The notes under the pieces are model-generated. The model was not told the DNA's origin. It did not search any database and saw only the letters and a program-made list of their open reading frames with translations. Position numbers and translations under genes: made by a program. Shown here in pieces: positions 41,738-51,900 of a stretch of DNA of 64,000 nucleotides. Every line of letters begins with the position of its first letter. Position 1 is the stretch's first letter. The stretch comes from Labedella populi (lineage in GTDB: Bacteria > Actinomycetota > Actinomycetes > Actinomycetales > Microbacteriaceae). The DNA lies in assembly GCF_004078655.1 (NCBI RefSeq), contig NZ_RZNC01000001.1:1116001-1180000 (forward strand), written 5' to 3'.

Positions 41738-44185
41738 GTGTCAGACGTCAGTCTCCGCGATCGCATCGCGGACAACAGTGTTGCCATCGGATCCCTCAAG
41801 GTCGCCGAACTCAAGCAGTTGGCCGCCGAATGGGGCATCGCCGATGCATCCAAACTCCGGAAGGGTGAGCTCGTCGAGGCGATCACCGCCGCGAGCAAGC
41901 AGCTCTCCTCCGTCGACGACTCGGGCGACAGCACGCTCGACGGCACCGCGGTGCCGTCGGAGGCGAGCCTCGCGGCCGCCGGTGTCGCCACCGAGGTCGA
42001 CGTCGACGAGGCGAACGCGCCCGCCGGCGACGCCCCCGAGCACTCGGCCGCCCAGGCCGAGGCCGCTCCGGCCACGGTGCCCGCCGCCGCTCCGGTCGAG
42101 GCCGCTCCCGTCGATTCGGCTCCGGCCGAATCCGCTCCGGCCGAATCCGCTCCAGCCGAGTCCGCTCCGGCTACGGCGCCCACGGGTCGCCGTCGCGGTT
42201 CGCGTCGCGCCACGAGCGAGGACGTCCAGCGCGCCTCCGTCCCCGCGGCCGGCCACGTCAACGCCGACCAGCCCGCGCAGATCCCCTCGACCCCCACGGT
42301 TCAGCCGGCCGACGTCGTCGCCGACGCCCCCGCCGAGGCCGCTCCGGTCGAGTCCGGTTCGGTCGAGGCCGCTCCGGCTGAGTCCGCTTCGGCTGACTCC
42401 GGCGAGCAGAACGGTTCCGAGCAGCAGGGCTCCGAGCAGAACGGTTCCGAGCAGAACGGTCGCGAGCGCCAGAACAAGCGTGGCAACCGTCGTGGTCGTG
42501 GCCGTCGCAACAACGACCAGGACCAGCAGGACCAGCAGGACAACCAGGACCAGCAGGACCGGGCCGACGACTCCACCGAGGTGGAGGAGCAGCAGCCCGA
42601 GCGCGGCGAGCAGAACGAGGGCGACGAGCAGCAGCCGCGCCAGGGCCGCTCGCGCGGTCGCAACCGCAACCGTGGCGGCGACCAGAACGCTCCGGCGCAG
42701 AACGGCAACGCTCAGGCGGGCAACGGGCAGAACGGCGCTGCGCAGAACGGCGGGCGCGGCCAGAGCAACGCCAACGCCCAGGCCGAGCAGGGGCGTGACC
42801 AGCAGAACCGCGACCAGCAGAACCGCGACCAGCAGGGCCGGGACCGCGCCGAGAAGGCCGATGCCGAGCAGCAAGGCCGCGACCGCAACCGCACCACCGC
42901 GCAGCAGCAGCAGGACGACGCCGAGGGCCGCGGCCGCGGGCGTTACCGCGACCGCAAGCGTCGTGGCGGTGCAGCGGGCGACGACGCTGAGCCGGAGATC
43001 TCCGAGGACGACGTCCTCATCCCCGTCGCGGGCATCCTCGACGTTCTCGACAACTACGCGTTCGTGCGCACCACGGGTTACCTCCCCGGCACGAACGACG
43101 TGTACGTCTCGCTCGGCCAGGTCAAGAAGTACAACCTGCGCAAGGGCGACGCGGTCGTCGGTGCGATCCGTCAGCCGCGCGAAGGCGAGAACAACTCGCG
43201 CCAGAAGTACAACGCGATCGTGAAGGTCGACAGCGTCAACGGCCAGCCCGTCGACGAAGCCGGCACGCGCGTCGAGTTCGGCAAGCTCACGCCGCTCTAC
43301 CCGCAGGAGCGTCTGCGCCTCGAGACGGAGCAGGGCAAGCTCACGCAGCGCATCATCGACCTCGTCGCGCCGATCGGCAAGGGCCAGCGCGGCCTCATCG
43401 TCGCGCCGCCGAAAGCCGGTAAGACGATCGTGCTGCAGCAGATCGCGAACGCCATCTCGATCAACAACCCCGAGGTCCACCTCATGGTCGTGCTCGTCGA
43501 CGAGCGGCCCGAAGAGGTCACCGACATGCAGCGCACGGTGAAGGGCGAGGTCATCGCCTCGACCTTCGACCGCCCCGCCGAGGACCACACGACGGTCGCC
43601 GAACTCGCGATCGAGCGTGCGAAGCGCCTCGTCGAGCTCGGCCACGACGTCGTCGTGCTGCTCGACTCGATCACCCGCTTGGGTCGTGCGTACAACCTGG
43701 CGGCCCCGGCCTCCGGTCGCATCCTCTCCGGCGGCGTCGACGCGTCGGCGCTCTACCCGCCGAAGCGCTTCTTCGGTGCGGCCCGCAACATCGAGAACGG
43801 TGGCTCGCTCACCATCCTCGCGACGGCGCTCGTCGAGACCGGGTCCAAGATGGACGAGGTCATCTTCGAGGAGTTCAAGGGCACCGGCAACTCTGAGCTG
43901 CGCCTCTCGCGCCAGCTCGCCGACAAGCGCATCTTCCCGGCCGTCGACGTCAACGCGTCGTCCACCCGCCGGGAGGAGATGCTCTTGTCGAACGACGAGG
44001 TCAAGATCACCTGGAAGCTGCGTCGCGCCCTCGCCGGCCTCGACCAGCAGCAGGCTCTCGAGGTCGTGCTCGGCAAGCTCAAGGAGACGACCTCGAACGT
44101 CGAGTTCCTCGTGCAGATGCAGAAGTCGATGCCGCAGCCCGCGGCCAACGGCCACAGCCACGGTCACGAGCGCGACCACCGCTAG
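41738..44185 (+). CDS. rho: transcription termination factor Rho with long polar insertion
   Basis: An 815-residue hexameric RNA helicase that ends transcription. Residues ~15-50 are the Rho_N helical domain (SLKVAELKQLAAEWGIADAS). Residues ~65-425 are an insertion: first Ala/Pro/Glu-rich with SAPAE repeats, then Gln/Asn/Arg/Gly/Asp-rich with SEQNG, QDQQD and NRDQQ repeats. From ~428 the RNA-binding fold (GILDVLDNYAFVRTTGYLPG) and the ATPase (Walker A PPKAGKT near 556) are normal and end at GHERDHR. Actinobacterial Rho proteins often carry such inserts, which widen RNA binding and may promote condensates. GTG 41738 starts just before the Rho_N domain. Confidence 0.95.
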   Translation: MSDVSLRDRIADNSVAIGSLKVAELKQLAAEWGIADASKLRKGELVEAITAASKQLSSVDDSGDSTLDGTAVPSEASLAAAGVATEVDVDEANAPAGDAPEHSAAQAEAAPATVPAAAPVEAAPVDSAPAESAPAESAPAESAPATAPTGRRRGSRRATSEDVQRASVPAAGHVNADQPAQIPSTPTVQPADVVADAPAEAAPVESGSVEAAPAESASADSGEQNGSEQQGSEQNGSEQNGRERQNKRGNRRGRGRRNNDQDQQDQQDNQDQQDRADDSTEVEEQQPERGEQNEGDEQQPRQGRSRGRNRNRGGDQNAPAQNGNAQAGNGQNGAAQNGGRGQSNANAQAEQGRDQQNRDQQNRDQQGRDRAEKADAEQQGRDRNRTTAQQQQDDAEGRGRGRYRDRKRRGGAAGDDAEPEISEDDVLIPVAGILDVLDNYAFVRTTGYLPGTNDVYVSLGQVKKYNLRKGDAVVGAIRQPREGENNSRQKYNAIVKVDSVNGQPVDEAGTRVEFGKLTPLYPQERLRLETEQGKLTQRIIDLVAPIGKGQRGLIVAPPKAGKTIVLQQIANAISINNPEVHLMVVLVDERPEEVTDMQRTVKGEVIASTFDRPAEDHTTVAELAIERAKRLVELGHDVVVLLDSITRLGRAYNLAAPASGRILSGGVDASALYPPKRFFGAARNIENGGSLTILATALVETGSKMDEVIFEEFKGTGNSELRLSRQLADKRIFPAVDVNASSTRREEMLLSNDEVKITWKLRRALAGLDQQQALEVVLGKLKETTSNVEFLVQMQKSMPQPAANGHSHGHERDHR
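42115..42176 (+). repeat. 15-bp repeats encoding SAPAE in rho
   Basis: Four successive units of TCCGCTCCGGCCGAA-like sequence encode SAPAE. A second array near 42412-42465 encodes GSEQQ/GSEQN. Both keep the frame. Confidence 0.8.
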
Positions 44186-44195
44186 CGACCCCACC

Positions 44196-44245
44196 GAACC
44201 CACCCGGAGCGCCGGAGGCATGTGCCTCGGCCACCGGGTGGGTTC
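44196..44245 (+). terminator. hairpin after rho
   Basis: GAACCCACCCGG (44196-44207) pairs perfectly with CCGGGTGGGTTC (44234-44245). Between them GCCGGAGGCA and TGCCTCGGC make an inner hairpin. The only T-rich tail is AGTGCTTT. Confidence 0.75.
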
Positions 44246-44293
44246 AGTGCTTTCCGCGTAGGGTTTTCCCGAGTCTTCCAGGAGGAAGTCACC

Positions 44294-45367
44294 ATGTTCG
44301 AATCGGTCGAGGTGCTCAAGAAGGAGCACAAGGAGCTGCAGGACGAGCTCGCCGACCCGGCGCTGCACGCCGATCCCGCACGCTCGAAGCGCGTGAACCG
44401 CCGGTACGCCGAGCTGTCGCGCATCGTCGCGGCCGAAGCGACGTGGAACCAGGCGAAGGACGACCTCGAGGCGGCGCGTGAGCTCGCCAAGGAGGACGAG
44501 GCCTTCGCCGAGGAGGTACCGGCGCTCGAGGAGCTCGTGCAGACCTCGCAGGAGAAGCTCCGCCGGCTGCTCATCCCGCGCGACCCCGACGACGGGCGTG
44601 ACGTCATCATGGAGATCAAGGGTGGTGAGGGCGGCGCGGAGAGTGCGCTCTTCGCGGCAGACCTCTTGCGGATGTACCTCCACTACGCCGAGTCGAAGGG
44701 GTGGAAGACCGAGCTCCTCGAGCGCACCGAGAGCGACCTCGGCGGGTACAAGGATGTGCAGGTCGCCATCAAGTCGAACGCGACCGACCCCTCGCAGGGC
44801 GTCTGGGCTCACCTCAAGTACGAGGGCGGCGTCCACCGCGTGCAGCGCGTCCCCGTGACCGAGTCGCAAGGTCGCATCCACACCTCGACGACGGGCGTGC
44901 TCGTCTTCCCCGAGGTCGATGAGCCCGAGGAGGTCGAGATCAACCAGAACGACCTGAAGATCGACGTCTACCGGTCGAGCGGTCCCGGCGGTCAGTCCGT
45001 CAACACGACGGACTCGGCGGTGCGCATCACGCACCTTCCGACGGGCATCGTCGTGTCGATGCAGAACGAGAAGAGCCAGCTCCAGAACCGCGAGGCGGGG
45101 ATGCGTGTGCTGCGTGCCCGGATCCTCGCGCGTCGGCAGGAGGAGCAGGCGGAGCTCGACAGCGCGGCTCGTAAGAGCCAGATCCGCACGATGGACCGGT
45201 CGGAGCGCATTCGGACGTACAACTTCCCGGAGAACCGCATCGCGGATCACCGGACGGGTTACAAGGCGTACAACCTCGATGCTGTCATGAACGGAGCGCT
45301 CGACCCGCTGATCGCCTCGGCGATCGAGGCGGACGAAGAGGCCCGCCTCTCCGCCGTCGCCGACTGA
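44294..45367 (+). CDS. prfA: peptide chain release factor 1
   Basis: A 357-residue release factor recognising UAA and UAG. The catalytic GGQ lies in [16 protein letters not shown] (~residue 232), and the codon-recognition region is in the preceding domain, around [20 protein letters not shown]. The C terminus ([20 protein letters not shown]) is typical. ATG 44294 follows AGGAGG (44280-44285). Its stop codon forms the outer end of a long inverted repeat shared with cysE. The methyltransferase gene prmC, which modifies the GGQ glutamine, is 1.7 kb downstream. Confidence 0.96.
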   Translation: MFESVEVLKKEHKELQDELADPALHADPARSKRVNRRYAELSRIVAAEATWNQAKDDLEAARELAKEDEAFAEEVPALEELVQTSQEKLRRLLIPRDPDDGRDVIMEIKGGEGGAESALFAADLLRMYLHYAESKGWKTELLERTESDLGGYKDVQVAIKSNATDPSQGVWAHLKYEGGVHRVQRVPVTESQGRIHTSTTGVLVFPEVDEPEEVEINQNDLKIDVYRSSGPGGQSVNTTDSAVRITHLPTGIVVSMQNEKSQLQNREAGMRVLRARILARRQEEQAELDSAARKSQIRTMDRSERIRTYNFPENRIADHRTGYKAYNLDAVMNGALDPLIASAIEADEEARLSAVAD

Positions 45368-45430
45368 CCCCCCTGAACACTTCCTATGTGCACGAAAATT
45401 GATGCACATAGAAAGTGTTTAGGGGGGTCA
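45365..45430. terminator. 28-bp inverted repeat spanning both stop codons of prfA and cysE
   Basis: Arms 45365-45392 and 45403-45430 match at 26 of 28 bases with a ten-base loop. One arm begins with the TGA of prfA and the other ends with the TCA (reverse of TGA) of cysE. The centre is AT-rich for this genome (CCTATGTGCA). It probably terminates both convergent transcripts. Confidence 0.8.
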
Positions 45431-45991
45431 GATGAGGTACTCGGGGGTGGGTAGGCCGTGAGAGGCGGCGGTGCCACGCGGGCGCGCGCGCGCCGGGACG
45501 CCCACGAGGAGCGAGTCCGGGGGAGCGTCACGCGTGACGACCGCGTTCGCGCCCACGATGCTGCCGCGCCCGACGACGATGGGCCCGAGGATCTTCGCGC
45601 CGGCACCCACCTGGACCCCGTCGCCGAGCGTCGGGTGCCTCTTGCCCTTCCCGCGACTCTTCCCGCCGAGGGTGACGCCGTGGTAGAGCATGACGTCGTC
45701 GCCGATCTCCGCCGTCTCACCGATCACGACGCCCATGCCGTGGTCGATGAAGAAACGGCGCCCGATCGTCGCCCCCGGGTGGATCTCGACCCCGGTGAGG
45801 AACCGGACGAACTGCGAACCCAAGCGGGCCGGCAACCGGAAACCGGCACGCCAGACGCGCGCGTTCACGCGGTGCGCCCAGATGGCGTGCAGTCCGGAGT
45901 ACCCGAGTACGATCTCGAGATCCGTGCGCGCCGCGGGATCGTGGACGCGCGCGGCGACCACGTCCTCGCGGACCCGGGAGAGCAGACTCAC
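45428..45991 (-). CDS. cysE: serine O-acetyltransferase
   Basis: A 187-residue enzyme acetylating serine to O-acetylserine, the acceptor for CysK. After a short helical N-terminal part come hexapeptide repeats with [40 protein letters not shown] and [19 protein letters not shown]. The catalytic Asp/His pair is in [11 protein letters not shown]. It is short (typical 190-270) because the N-terminal helical domain is reduced, as in many Gram-positive CysE. GTG 45991 is eight bases after the cysK stop, so cysK-cysE is one minus-strand unit. Confidence 0.92.
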   Translation of the reverse strand: MSLLSRVREDVVAARVHDPAARTDLEIVLGYSGLHAIWAHRVNARVWRAGFRLPARLGSQFVRFLTGVEIHPGATIGRRFFIDHGMGVVIGETAEIGDDVMLYHGVTLGGKSRGKGKRHPTLGDGVQVGAGAKILGPIVVGRGSIVGANAVVTRDAPPDSLLVGVPARARPRGTAASHGLPTPEYLI

Positions 45992-45999
45992 GACGTCGA

Positions 46000-46938
46000 C
46001 TAGTCGGTGAGGTCGGCCCAGAGCGGCGTCGAGATGTAGCGCTCACCGGTGTCGCACACGATCGCGACGATGGTCTTGCCCGCGTTCTCGGGGCGCTTCG
46101 CGAGTTCGAGGGCCGCCCACATGATCGCGCCCGAGGAGACACCCGCGAGGATGCCCTCCTGCGACGCCATCTGCTTCGCAACGGCGATCGCGTCATCGAA
46201 CGACACGTCGACGACCTCGTCGTACACGGTCGTGTCGAGGACCTCGGGCACGAAGTTCGCGCCGATGCCCTGGATCTTGTGCGGTCCCGGCTTGCCGCCG
46301 TTGAGGATGGGGGAGTCGATCGGCTCCACGGCGACGATCTGAACGTCCGGCTTCCGCTCCTTGAGCACCTGGCCGACACCCGTGATGGTCCCGCCCGTGC
46401 CGACGCCCGCGACGAAGATGTCGACGCCTCCGTCGGTGTCGCGCCAGATCTCCTCCGCGGTGGTCTTCCGGTGGATCTCCGCATTCGCCGCGTTCGCGAA
46501 CTGCTTCGCCCAGATCGCGCCCGGCGTCGACTCGACGATCTCCTGGGCCTTCTCCACGGCGCCCTTCATGCCGAGGGCCGGCTCCGTGAGGACGAGTTCC
46601 GCGCCGAAGGCGCGCAGCAGGACACGGCGCTCCTGGCTCATCGACGACGGCATCGTGAGGACGACGCGATACCCGCGGGCGGCGCCCACGAGAGCGAGCG
46701 CGATGCCCGTGTTGCCGCTCGTGCCCTCGACGATCGTGCCGCCCGGCTTGAGCTCGCCCGAGCGTTCCGCCGCGTCGACGATCGCGACGCCGAGTCGGTC
46801 CTTGACGCTCGAGCCCGGATTGTAGAACTCGAGCTTCGCGAGGATGGTCGCGTCCGTCTCGCTCGCGAGTCGGTTGATGCGGACGAGAGGGGTGTTGCCG
46901 AACGCCGCGGTGATGTCGGAGTGGATCGTGCCGGTCAT
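46000..46938 (-). CDS. cysK: cysteine synthase A
   Basis: A 312-residue PLP enzyme making cysteine from O-acetylserine and sulfide. The PLP lysine is Lys46 in [21 protein letters not shown] (~75-84) binds the substrate carboxylate, and [12 protein letters not shown] binds the PLP phosphate. ATG 46938 follows GAAGGACCCTC. A minus-strand -10 box, TAGGCT (46982-46987), gives a leader of about 37 bases. It precedes cysE, and the two enzymes can form the cysteine synthase complex. Confidence 0.95.
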   Translation of the reverse strand: MTGTIHSDITAAFGNTPLVRINRLASETDATILAKLEFYNPGSSVKDRLGVAIVDAAERSGELKPGGTIVEGTSGNTGIALALVGAARGYRVVLTMPSSMSQERRVLLRAFGAELVLTEPALGMKGAVEKAQEIVESTPGAIWAKQFANAANAEIHRKTTAEEIWRDTDGGVDIFVAGVGTGGTITGVGQVLKERKPDVQIVAVEPIDSPILNGGKPGPHKIQGIGANFVPEVLDTTVYDEVVDVSFDDAIAVAKQMASQEGILAGVSSGAIMWAALELAKRPENAGKTIVAIVCDTGERYISTPLWADLTD

Positions 46939-46981
46939 GAGGGTCCTTCGTCGGAGGGATGCGTCGATGAGTACAGCGCCC

Positions 46982-47065
46982 AGCCTAAACCGCGCACCCG
47001 CGGGTGTCGCCGAGATGACGGCGGCAACGGCTGGGGCGACGCGCGGGCCCCCTATTGACTAGGCT
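46982..47065. promoter_or_regulatory. divergent promoter region of cysK and prmC
   Basis: A minus-strand TAGGCT lies at 46982-46987 for cysK, and a plus-strand TAGGCT at 47060-47065 for prmC, giving back-to-back -10 boxes ~75 bases apart. Confidence 0.5.
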
Positions 47066-47100
47066 GTGTGTCCGACCCCCGCCCCTCCGTCGGAACCCTC

Positions 47101-47973
47101 ATGAGCACCCCACCCGAAACCACCCTCGCCGCCGCGCGCGCGGCCGCCGTCGAGCGTCTCACCGCCGCGGGCGTTCCGACCCCGGAGGTCGACGCCGAGC
47201 TGCTCATCGGTCACGTCACGGGCCTCGGCCGCGGCGAACTCGCAGCGGCGATCGTCATGGGTCGCTCGCTGCCCTCCCGCGACGCGGCCCAACTCGCGGA
47301 GTACGTCGCCCGTCGGGCCGCTCGGGAACCCGTGCAGCACATCACGGGCACCGCGTGGTTCCGTTCGCTCCGGCTCTCGGTCGGTCCCGGGGTCTTCGTG
47401 CCGCGGCCGGAGACGGAACTGCTCGTCCAGTACGCCATCGACGAGCTCCGTGCGCTCCCCGATCCGGAACCGATCGCCGTCGACCTCGGCGCCGGATCCG
47501 GCGCCATCGCCCTCTCGATCGCGACCGAGGTGCCCCAATCGACGGTCTTCGCCGTCGAGAACTCGGTCGACGCCTTCGTCTGGGCGCGGCAGAACGCCGA
47601 CCAGGTGGGCGCGACGAACGCGACCGTCGTGTTCGACGACATCGCGCACGCGCTCGCCCGACTCGACGGCACCGTCGCGTTGGTCGTGTCGAATCCGCCG
47701 TACGTCCCGGACGCGGCGGTCCCGCGCGACCCGGAGGTGCGGCTGCACGATCCGTCCCACGCCCTCTACGGGGGAGCGGACGGCCTCGACGTCGTGCGCG
47801 AGGTGTCGGTGACGGCGCGTCGGCTATTGCGGACGGGCGGGCGCGTCCTCATCGAGCACGGCGAGCTCCAGGGTGAGGCGATCCGCGACATCCTCGCGGC
47901 CGACGGCTGGGAGGCGCCCGCGACGTTCCGCGACCTCACGCAGCGCGACCGCATCACGAGCGCCACCCGCTAA
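47101..47973 (+). CDS. prmC: peptide chain release factor N5-glutamine methyltransferase
   Basis: A 290-residue SAM enzyme that methylates the glutamine of the GGQ motif in release factors. The SAM loop DLGAGSGAIALS and the catalytic NPPY motif (VVSNPPYVPD, Asn near 198) are intact, as is VFVPRPETELLVQYA. ATG 47101 is preferred over GTG 47068, which lies only two bases after the -10 box and could not be inside the transcript. Gene order prfA...prmC-tsaC is common in Actinobacteria. Confidence 0.93.
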   Translation: MSTPPETTLAAARAAAVERLTAAGVPTPEVDAELLIGHVTGLGRGELAAAIVMGRSLPSRDAAQLAEYVARRAAREPVQHITGTAWFRSLRLSVGPGVFVPRPETELLVQYAIDELRALPDPEPIAVDLGAGSGAIALSIATEVPQSTVFAVENSVDAFVWARQNADQVGATNATVVFDDIAHALARLDGTVALVVSNPPYVPDAAVPRDPEVRLHDPSHALYGGADGLDVVREVSVTARRLLRTGGRVLIEHGELQGEAIRDILAADGWEAPATFRDLTQRDRITSATR

Positions 47974-48119
47974 TACCCCTGTCCGACCCGGCGGGGACGC
48001 TCATGGGGCGTGTGGGGGAGCCGTTGTCCGCCCATAGGCGAGCTGTCGCTTCTCGTCGCACCGAGCGGCCGAGAAGGGACGAAACGCGACACCTCACGGG
48101 TGTTCTCCGGGAGCGCCGG

Positions 48120-48125
48120 TAGAAT
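48120..48125 (+). promoter_or_regulatory. -10 box of tsaC, leaderless spacing
   Basis: TAGAAT ends eight bases before ATG 48134, the same arrangement as in argS. Confidence 0.55.
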
Positions 48126-48133
48126 CACACCCG

Positions 48134-48814
48134 ATGTCCCGCGTCTACGACTGCTCCGTCGATTCCCAGTTGCTCACCGGCATGCGCCTCGCCCGCCAGG
48201 CGATCGCGAAGGGTGAGCTCGTCGTCATCCCCACCGACACCGTCTACGGGGTCGCCGCCGACGCCTTCGCTCCGAAGGCCGTCGCCCGCCTCCTCGACGC
48301 CAAGGGGCGCACGCGGTCGCAGCCTCCGCCCGTGCTCGTGCCGGGGATCGCGACTCTCGAGGCGCTCGTCGCCGAGCTGCCGGACGTCGTCCGCGATCTC
48401 GTGACGGAGTTCTGGCCCGGCGGCCTCACGATCGTCCTCCAGGCTCAGCCCTCGCTCGCGTGGGACCTCGGCGACACCGCCGGTACCGTCGCCGTGCGGA
48501 TGCCCGCGAACCCCATCGCACTCGAACTGCTCGAGGAGACGGGCCCGCTCGCGGTCTCGTCGGCGAACCTCACGGGCCGTCCCGCCGCCACGACCGCCCA
48601 GGAGGCCGAGGCGATGCTGGCCGACAGCGTCGCCGTCTACCTCGACGGCGGCCCGAGCGGTGACTCGGGGGCCTCGACGATCATCGACGCGACGGGGCTC
48701 ACCCTGCCGGACGGCACGGTCTCGATCCTGCGCAACGGCGCCGTCTCGGGAGACGAGCTGCGTCGCGTCCTCGGGTCGAACCTCGCCGGTGGCGGGTGGC
48801 CTGACGACTCATGA
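48134..48814 (+). CDS. tsaC: L-threonylcarbamoyladenylate synthase
   Basis: A 226-residue Sua5/YciO/YrdC-family enzyme making threonylcarbamoyl-AMP for the t6A modification of tRNAs. KGELVVIPTDTVYGVAADAF is the nucleotide-binding start. Conserved SSANLTGRPAATTAQEA and PDGTVSILRNGAVS segments follow. The length matches the short TsaC form without the Sua5 C-terminal domain. The stop overlaps the next gene by four bases (ATGA). Confidence 0.93.
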   Translation: MSRVYDCSVDSQLLTGMRLARQAIAKGELVVIPTDTVYGVAADAFAPKAVARLLDAKGRTRSQPPPVLVPGIATLEALVAELPDVVRDLVTEFWPGGLTIVLQAQPSLAWDLGDTAGTVAVRMPANPIALELLEETGPLAVSSANLTGRPAATTAQEAEAMLADSVAVYLDGGPSGDSGASTIIDATGLTLPDGTVSILRNGAVSGDELRRVLGSNLAGGGWPDDS

Positions 48815-50154
48815 TCCAGTACGTCCTCATCGCGGCCTTCGCTGCCCTCGTGACGTTCGTCCTGTGCCTCGCGGTCCTCCGCGCCGCACACAAGTGGAAG
48901 CTCTACCCCGAGATCCGCACACGCGACGTGCACACGCGACCGACGCCCCGACTCGGCGGCATCGCGATGTTCTTCGGGGTCGTCGCGGCGTTCTTCGTAG
49001 CGTCGTTCAACCCCTACTACCGCCTCATCTTCGCCAATCCCGGTCCCGTCTGGGCGATCCTCGGGGCAGCGCTGCTCATCGTCGTCATCGGGATGGCCGA
49101 CGACATCTGGGATCTCGACTGGATGATCAAGCTCGCGGGCCAGTTCCTCGCGGCCGGCCTCATCGCCTGGCTGGGCGTGCAGATCTACTCGCTCCCGATC
49201 GGTGGCCTCACCGTCGGCTCCGGCTGGATGTCGGTCGCGATGACGGTCTTCGCGATCGTGCTCGTCATGAACGCCGTGAACTTCATCGACGGCCTCGACG
49301 GTCTCGTCGCGGGAGTCAGCCTCATCGCCAATGGCGTCTTCTTCCTCTACGGCTACCTGCTCGTCCGCCAGATCAGCCCGTCCGACTACTTCAGTCTGTC
49401 TCTCCTCATCTCCGCGGTGGTCTGCGGGATCTGCGCGGGCTTCCTCCCGCTCAACTGGCACCCCGCGAAGCTCTTCATGGGGGATGCGGGAGCGCTGCTC
49501 GTCGGTCTGCTCATGGCCACGAGCGCGATCGCCATCACCGGCCAGATGGACCCGGCGTTCATCGAGGGCCCCGACCGCTTCGGCCGCACCCAGCTGATCG
49601 GTGCCTTCATCCCGATCATCCTGCCGTTCGCGATCCTCGTCGTCCCGTTGCTCGACTTCGGACTCGCCGTGACGCGTCGTCTCCGCGCGGGGAAGTCGCC
49701 GTTCAGCGCCGACCGGTTGCATCTCCACCACCGGCTCCTCGACATGGGGCACTCCCAAGTGGCGGCCGTGCTCATCTTCTACGCGTGGACGATCGTGATC
49801 TCGGTGTCGAGCCTCATGTTCTACGTGTTCCAGCCCTACACGATCGCGCTCACGTTCCTCATCGTCGGCGTCGTGACGTGCACGATCGTCACGCTCGCGC
49901 CGCTCGGTCGCCGGAAGCGCGCCCAGAGCACGGCGCAGTCGGTGCCAGAGGAGATCGCCGAACGGCTCGACATCGCCGCGTACGATCCGCTCGACGAGGC
50001 CGCGAACACCCTGGCCCCCGACGCCATCGTGCCCGAGGCCGTCGTGAAGCTCGCCGAGCGCATCGAGATAGACGCTCTCGAGAACCCACGCGCCCTCGAC
50101 GGCCACCAGAACCAACGCGCCCTCGACGGCCAACAGAAGGAAGACACCCGGTGA
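48811..50154 (+). CDS. wecA: WecA-type undecaprenyl-phosphate sugar-1-phosphate transferase
   Basis: A 447-residue enzyme with about 11 helices that links GlcNAc-1-phosphate (or a similar sugar) to the lipid carrier for wall-polymer synthesis. The catalytic Asp motifs IGMADDIWDLDW and NAVNFIDGLDG are intact, and the HHRLLDMGHS loop is present. The C-terminal ~80 residues are a charged cytoplasmic tail ending in a nine-residue repeat (NPRALDGHQ, NQRALDGQQ) from a 27-base DNA repeat. It overlaps tsaC at its start and the AtpI-position gene at its end. Confidence 0.9.
   Translation: MIQYVLIAAFAALVTFVLCLAVLRAAHKWKLYPEIRTRDVHTRPTPRLGGIAMFFGVVAAFFVASFNPYYRLIFANPGPVWAILGAALLIVVIGMADDIWDLDWMIKLAGQFLAAGLIAWLGVQIYSLPIGGLTVGSGWMSVAMTVFAIVLVMNAVNFIDGLDGLVAGVSLIANGVFFLYGYLLVRQISPSDYFSLSLLISAVVCGICAGFLPLNWHPAKLFMGDAGALLVGLLMATSAIAITGQMDPAFIEGPDRFGRTQLIGAFIPIILPFAILVVPLLDFGLAVTRRLRAGKSPFSADRLHLHHRLLDMGHSQVAAVLIFYAWTIVISVSSLMFYVFQPYTIALTFLIVGVVTCTIVTLAPLGRRKRAQSTAQSVPEEIAERLDIAAYDPLDEAANTLAPDAIVPEAVVKLAERIEIDALENPRALDGHQNQRALDGQQKEDTR
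50085..50138 (+). repeat. 27-bp tandem repeat at the 3' end of wecA
   Basis: ACGCGCCCTCGACGGCCA starts at 50088 and again at 50115. The two units encode NPRALDGHQ and NQRALDGQQ, just before the overlap with the next start. Confidence 0.8.
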
Positions 50155-50597
50155 GCTCCAACCCCATCCTCCGTTCCGCGCTCCTCTGGGGCGGCGTCTT
50201 CGCCCTCGTGCTGGCCGTCGTCGCCGGGGGAGTGGGCTTCGCCGTCGACGGGCAGCGCGGGCTCGTGAGTGGACTGCTCGGCACCCTCATCGCGGCGTTC
50301 TTCCTCGGCATCACGGCGGGGAGCATCCTCTTCGCGAACCGGTTCTCGGGCTCCGACATGTTCGTGCCGATCTACTTCGGCGTCGTCATGGGCGGCTGGG
50401 TCCTCAAGTTCGTGCTGTTCCTCGTCGCCGCCTGGCTCCTGCGCGAGCAGCCGTGGGTGAACCCGACGATCCTGTTCCTCAGCCTCATCGTCGGGGTCGT
50501 CGGAACGCTCATCATCGACTGCGTGGTCATCGCGCGATCGCGGATGCCGTACGCGAGTGACGTACGCCTTCCGGAGTACCGCGCGAGCGACGACTGA
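50151..50597 (+). CDS. AtpI-position membrane protein
   Basis: A 148-residue protein with four helices (~8-27, 38-58, 70-92, 100-120) and a polar tail. Its position between wecA and atpB, its size and its plan match the AtpI-like/hypothetical protein usually found before the ATP synthase genes, which may help assemble the c-ring. GTG 50151 overlaps the wecA stop (GTGA). Confidence 0.75.
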   Translation: MSSNPILRSALLWGGVFALVLAVVAGGVGFAVDGQRGLVSGLLGTLIAAFFLGITAGSILFANRFSGSDMFVPIYFGVVMGGWVLKFVLFLVAAWLLREQPWVNPTILFLSLIVGVVGTLIIDCVVIARSRMPYASDVRLPEYRASDD

Positions 50598-50618
50598 TTT
50601 CTCCGCGCGGATTCGCGC

Positions 50619-50650
50619 TTGTCCGGAATATTGATAGAGTTAGAGGAGAT
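50619..50650 (+). promoter_or_regulatory. likely promoter of the atp operon
   Basis: The AT-rich stretch around GAATATTGATAGAGTTAGAG contrasts with the rest of the region. TTGTCC (50619-50624) with TAGAGG (50641-50646) at 16 bases is one fit; TAGAGT (50635-50640) is another -10 choice. A leader of at least ~140 bases would precede atpB. Confidence 0.4.
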
Positions 50651-50797
50651 TCCCCAACCGATTCCCACACGTGAAGTGTGTCCGGGCGTTGCCGCCTCGG
50701 GCTCTTCTCGAATCGGGCTGGCGTCTTCCGAACGTTCGTCGTCGCGAGAGCAGAGCTCCACGCCCCGAAACAGGAGATAGCGCTGAAAGCACTCGCT

Positions 50798-51875
<1,078 letters not shown>

Positions 51876-51900
51876 CCTCGCCCCACCGAATCTAGGAGGC

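Noticed and set aside
45365-45430. Insertion-sequence end
   Set aside because: No transposase or target-site duplication is near; both arms fit between two stop codons.
46939-46980. Cysteine leader peptide before cysK
   Set aside because: The ~37-base leader contains no start codon followed by Cys codons.
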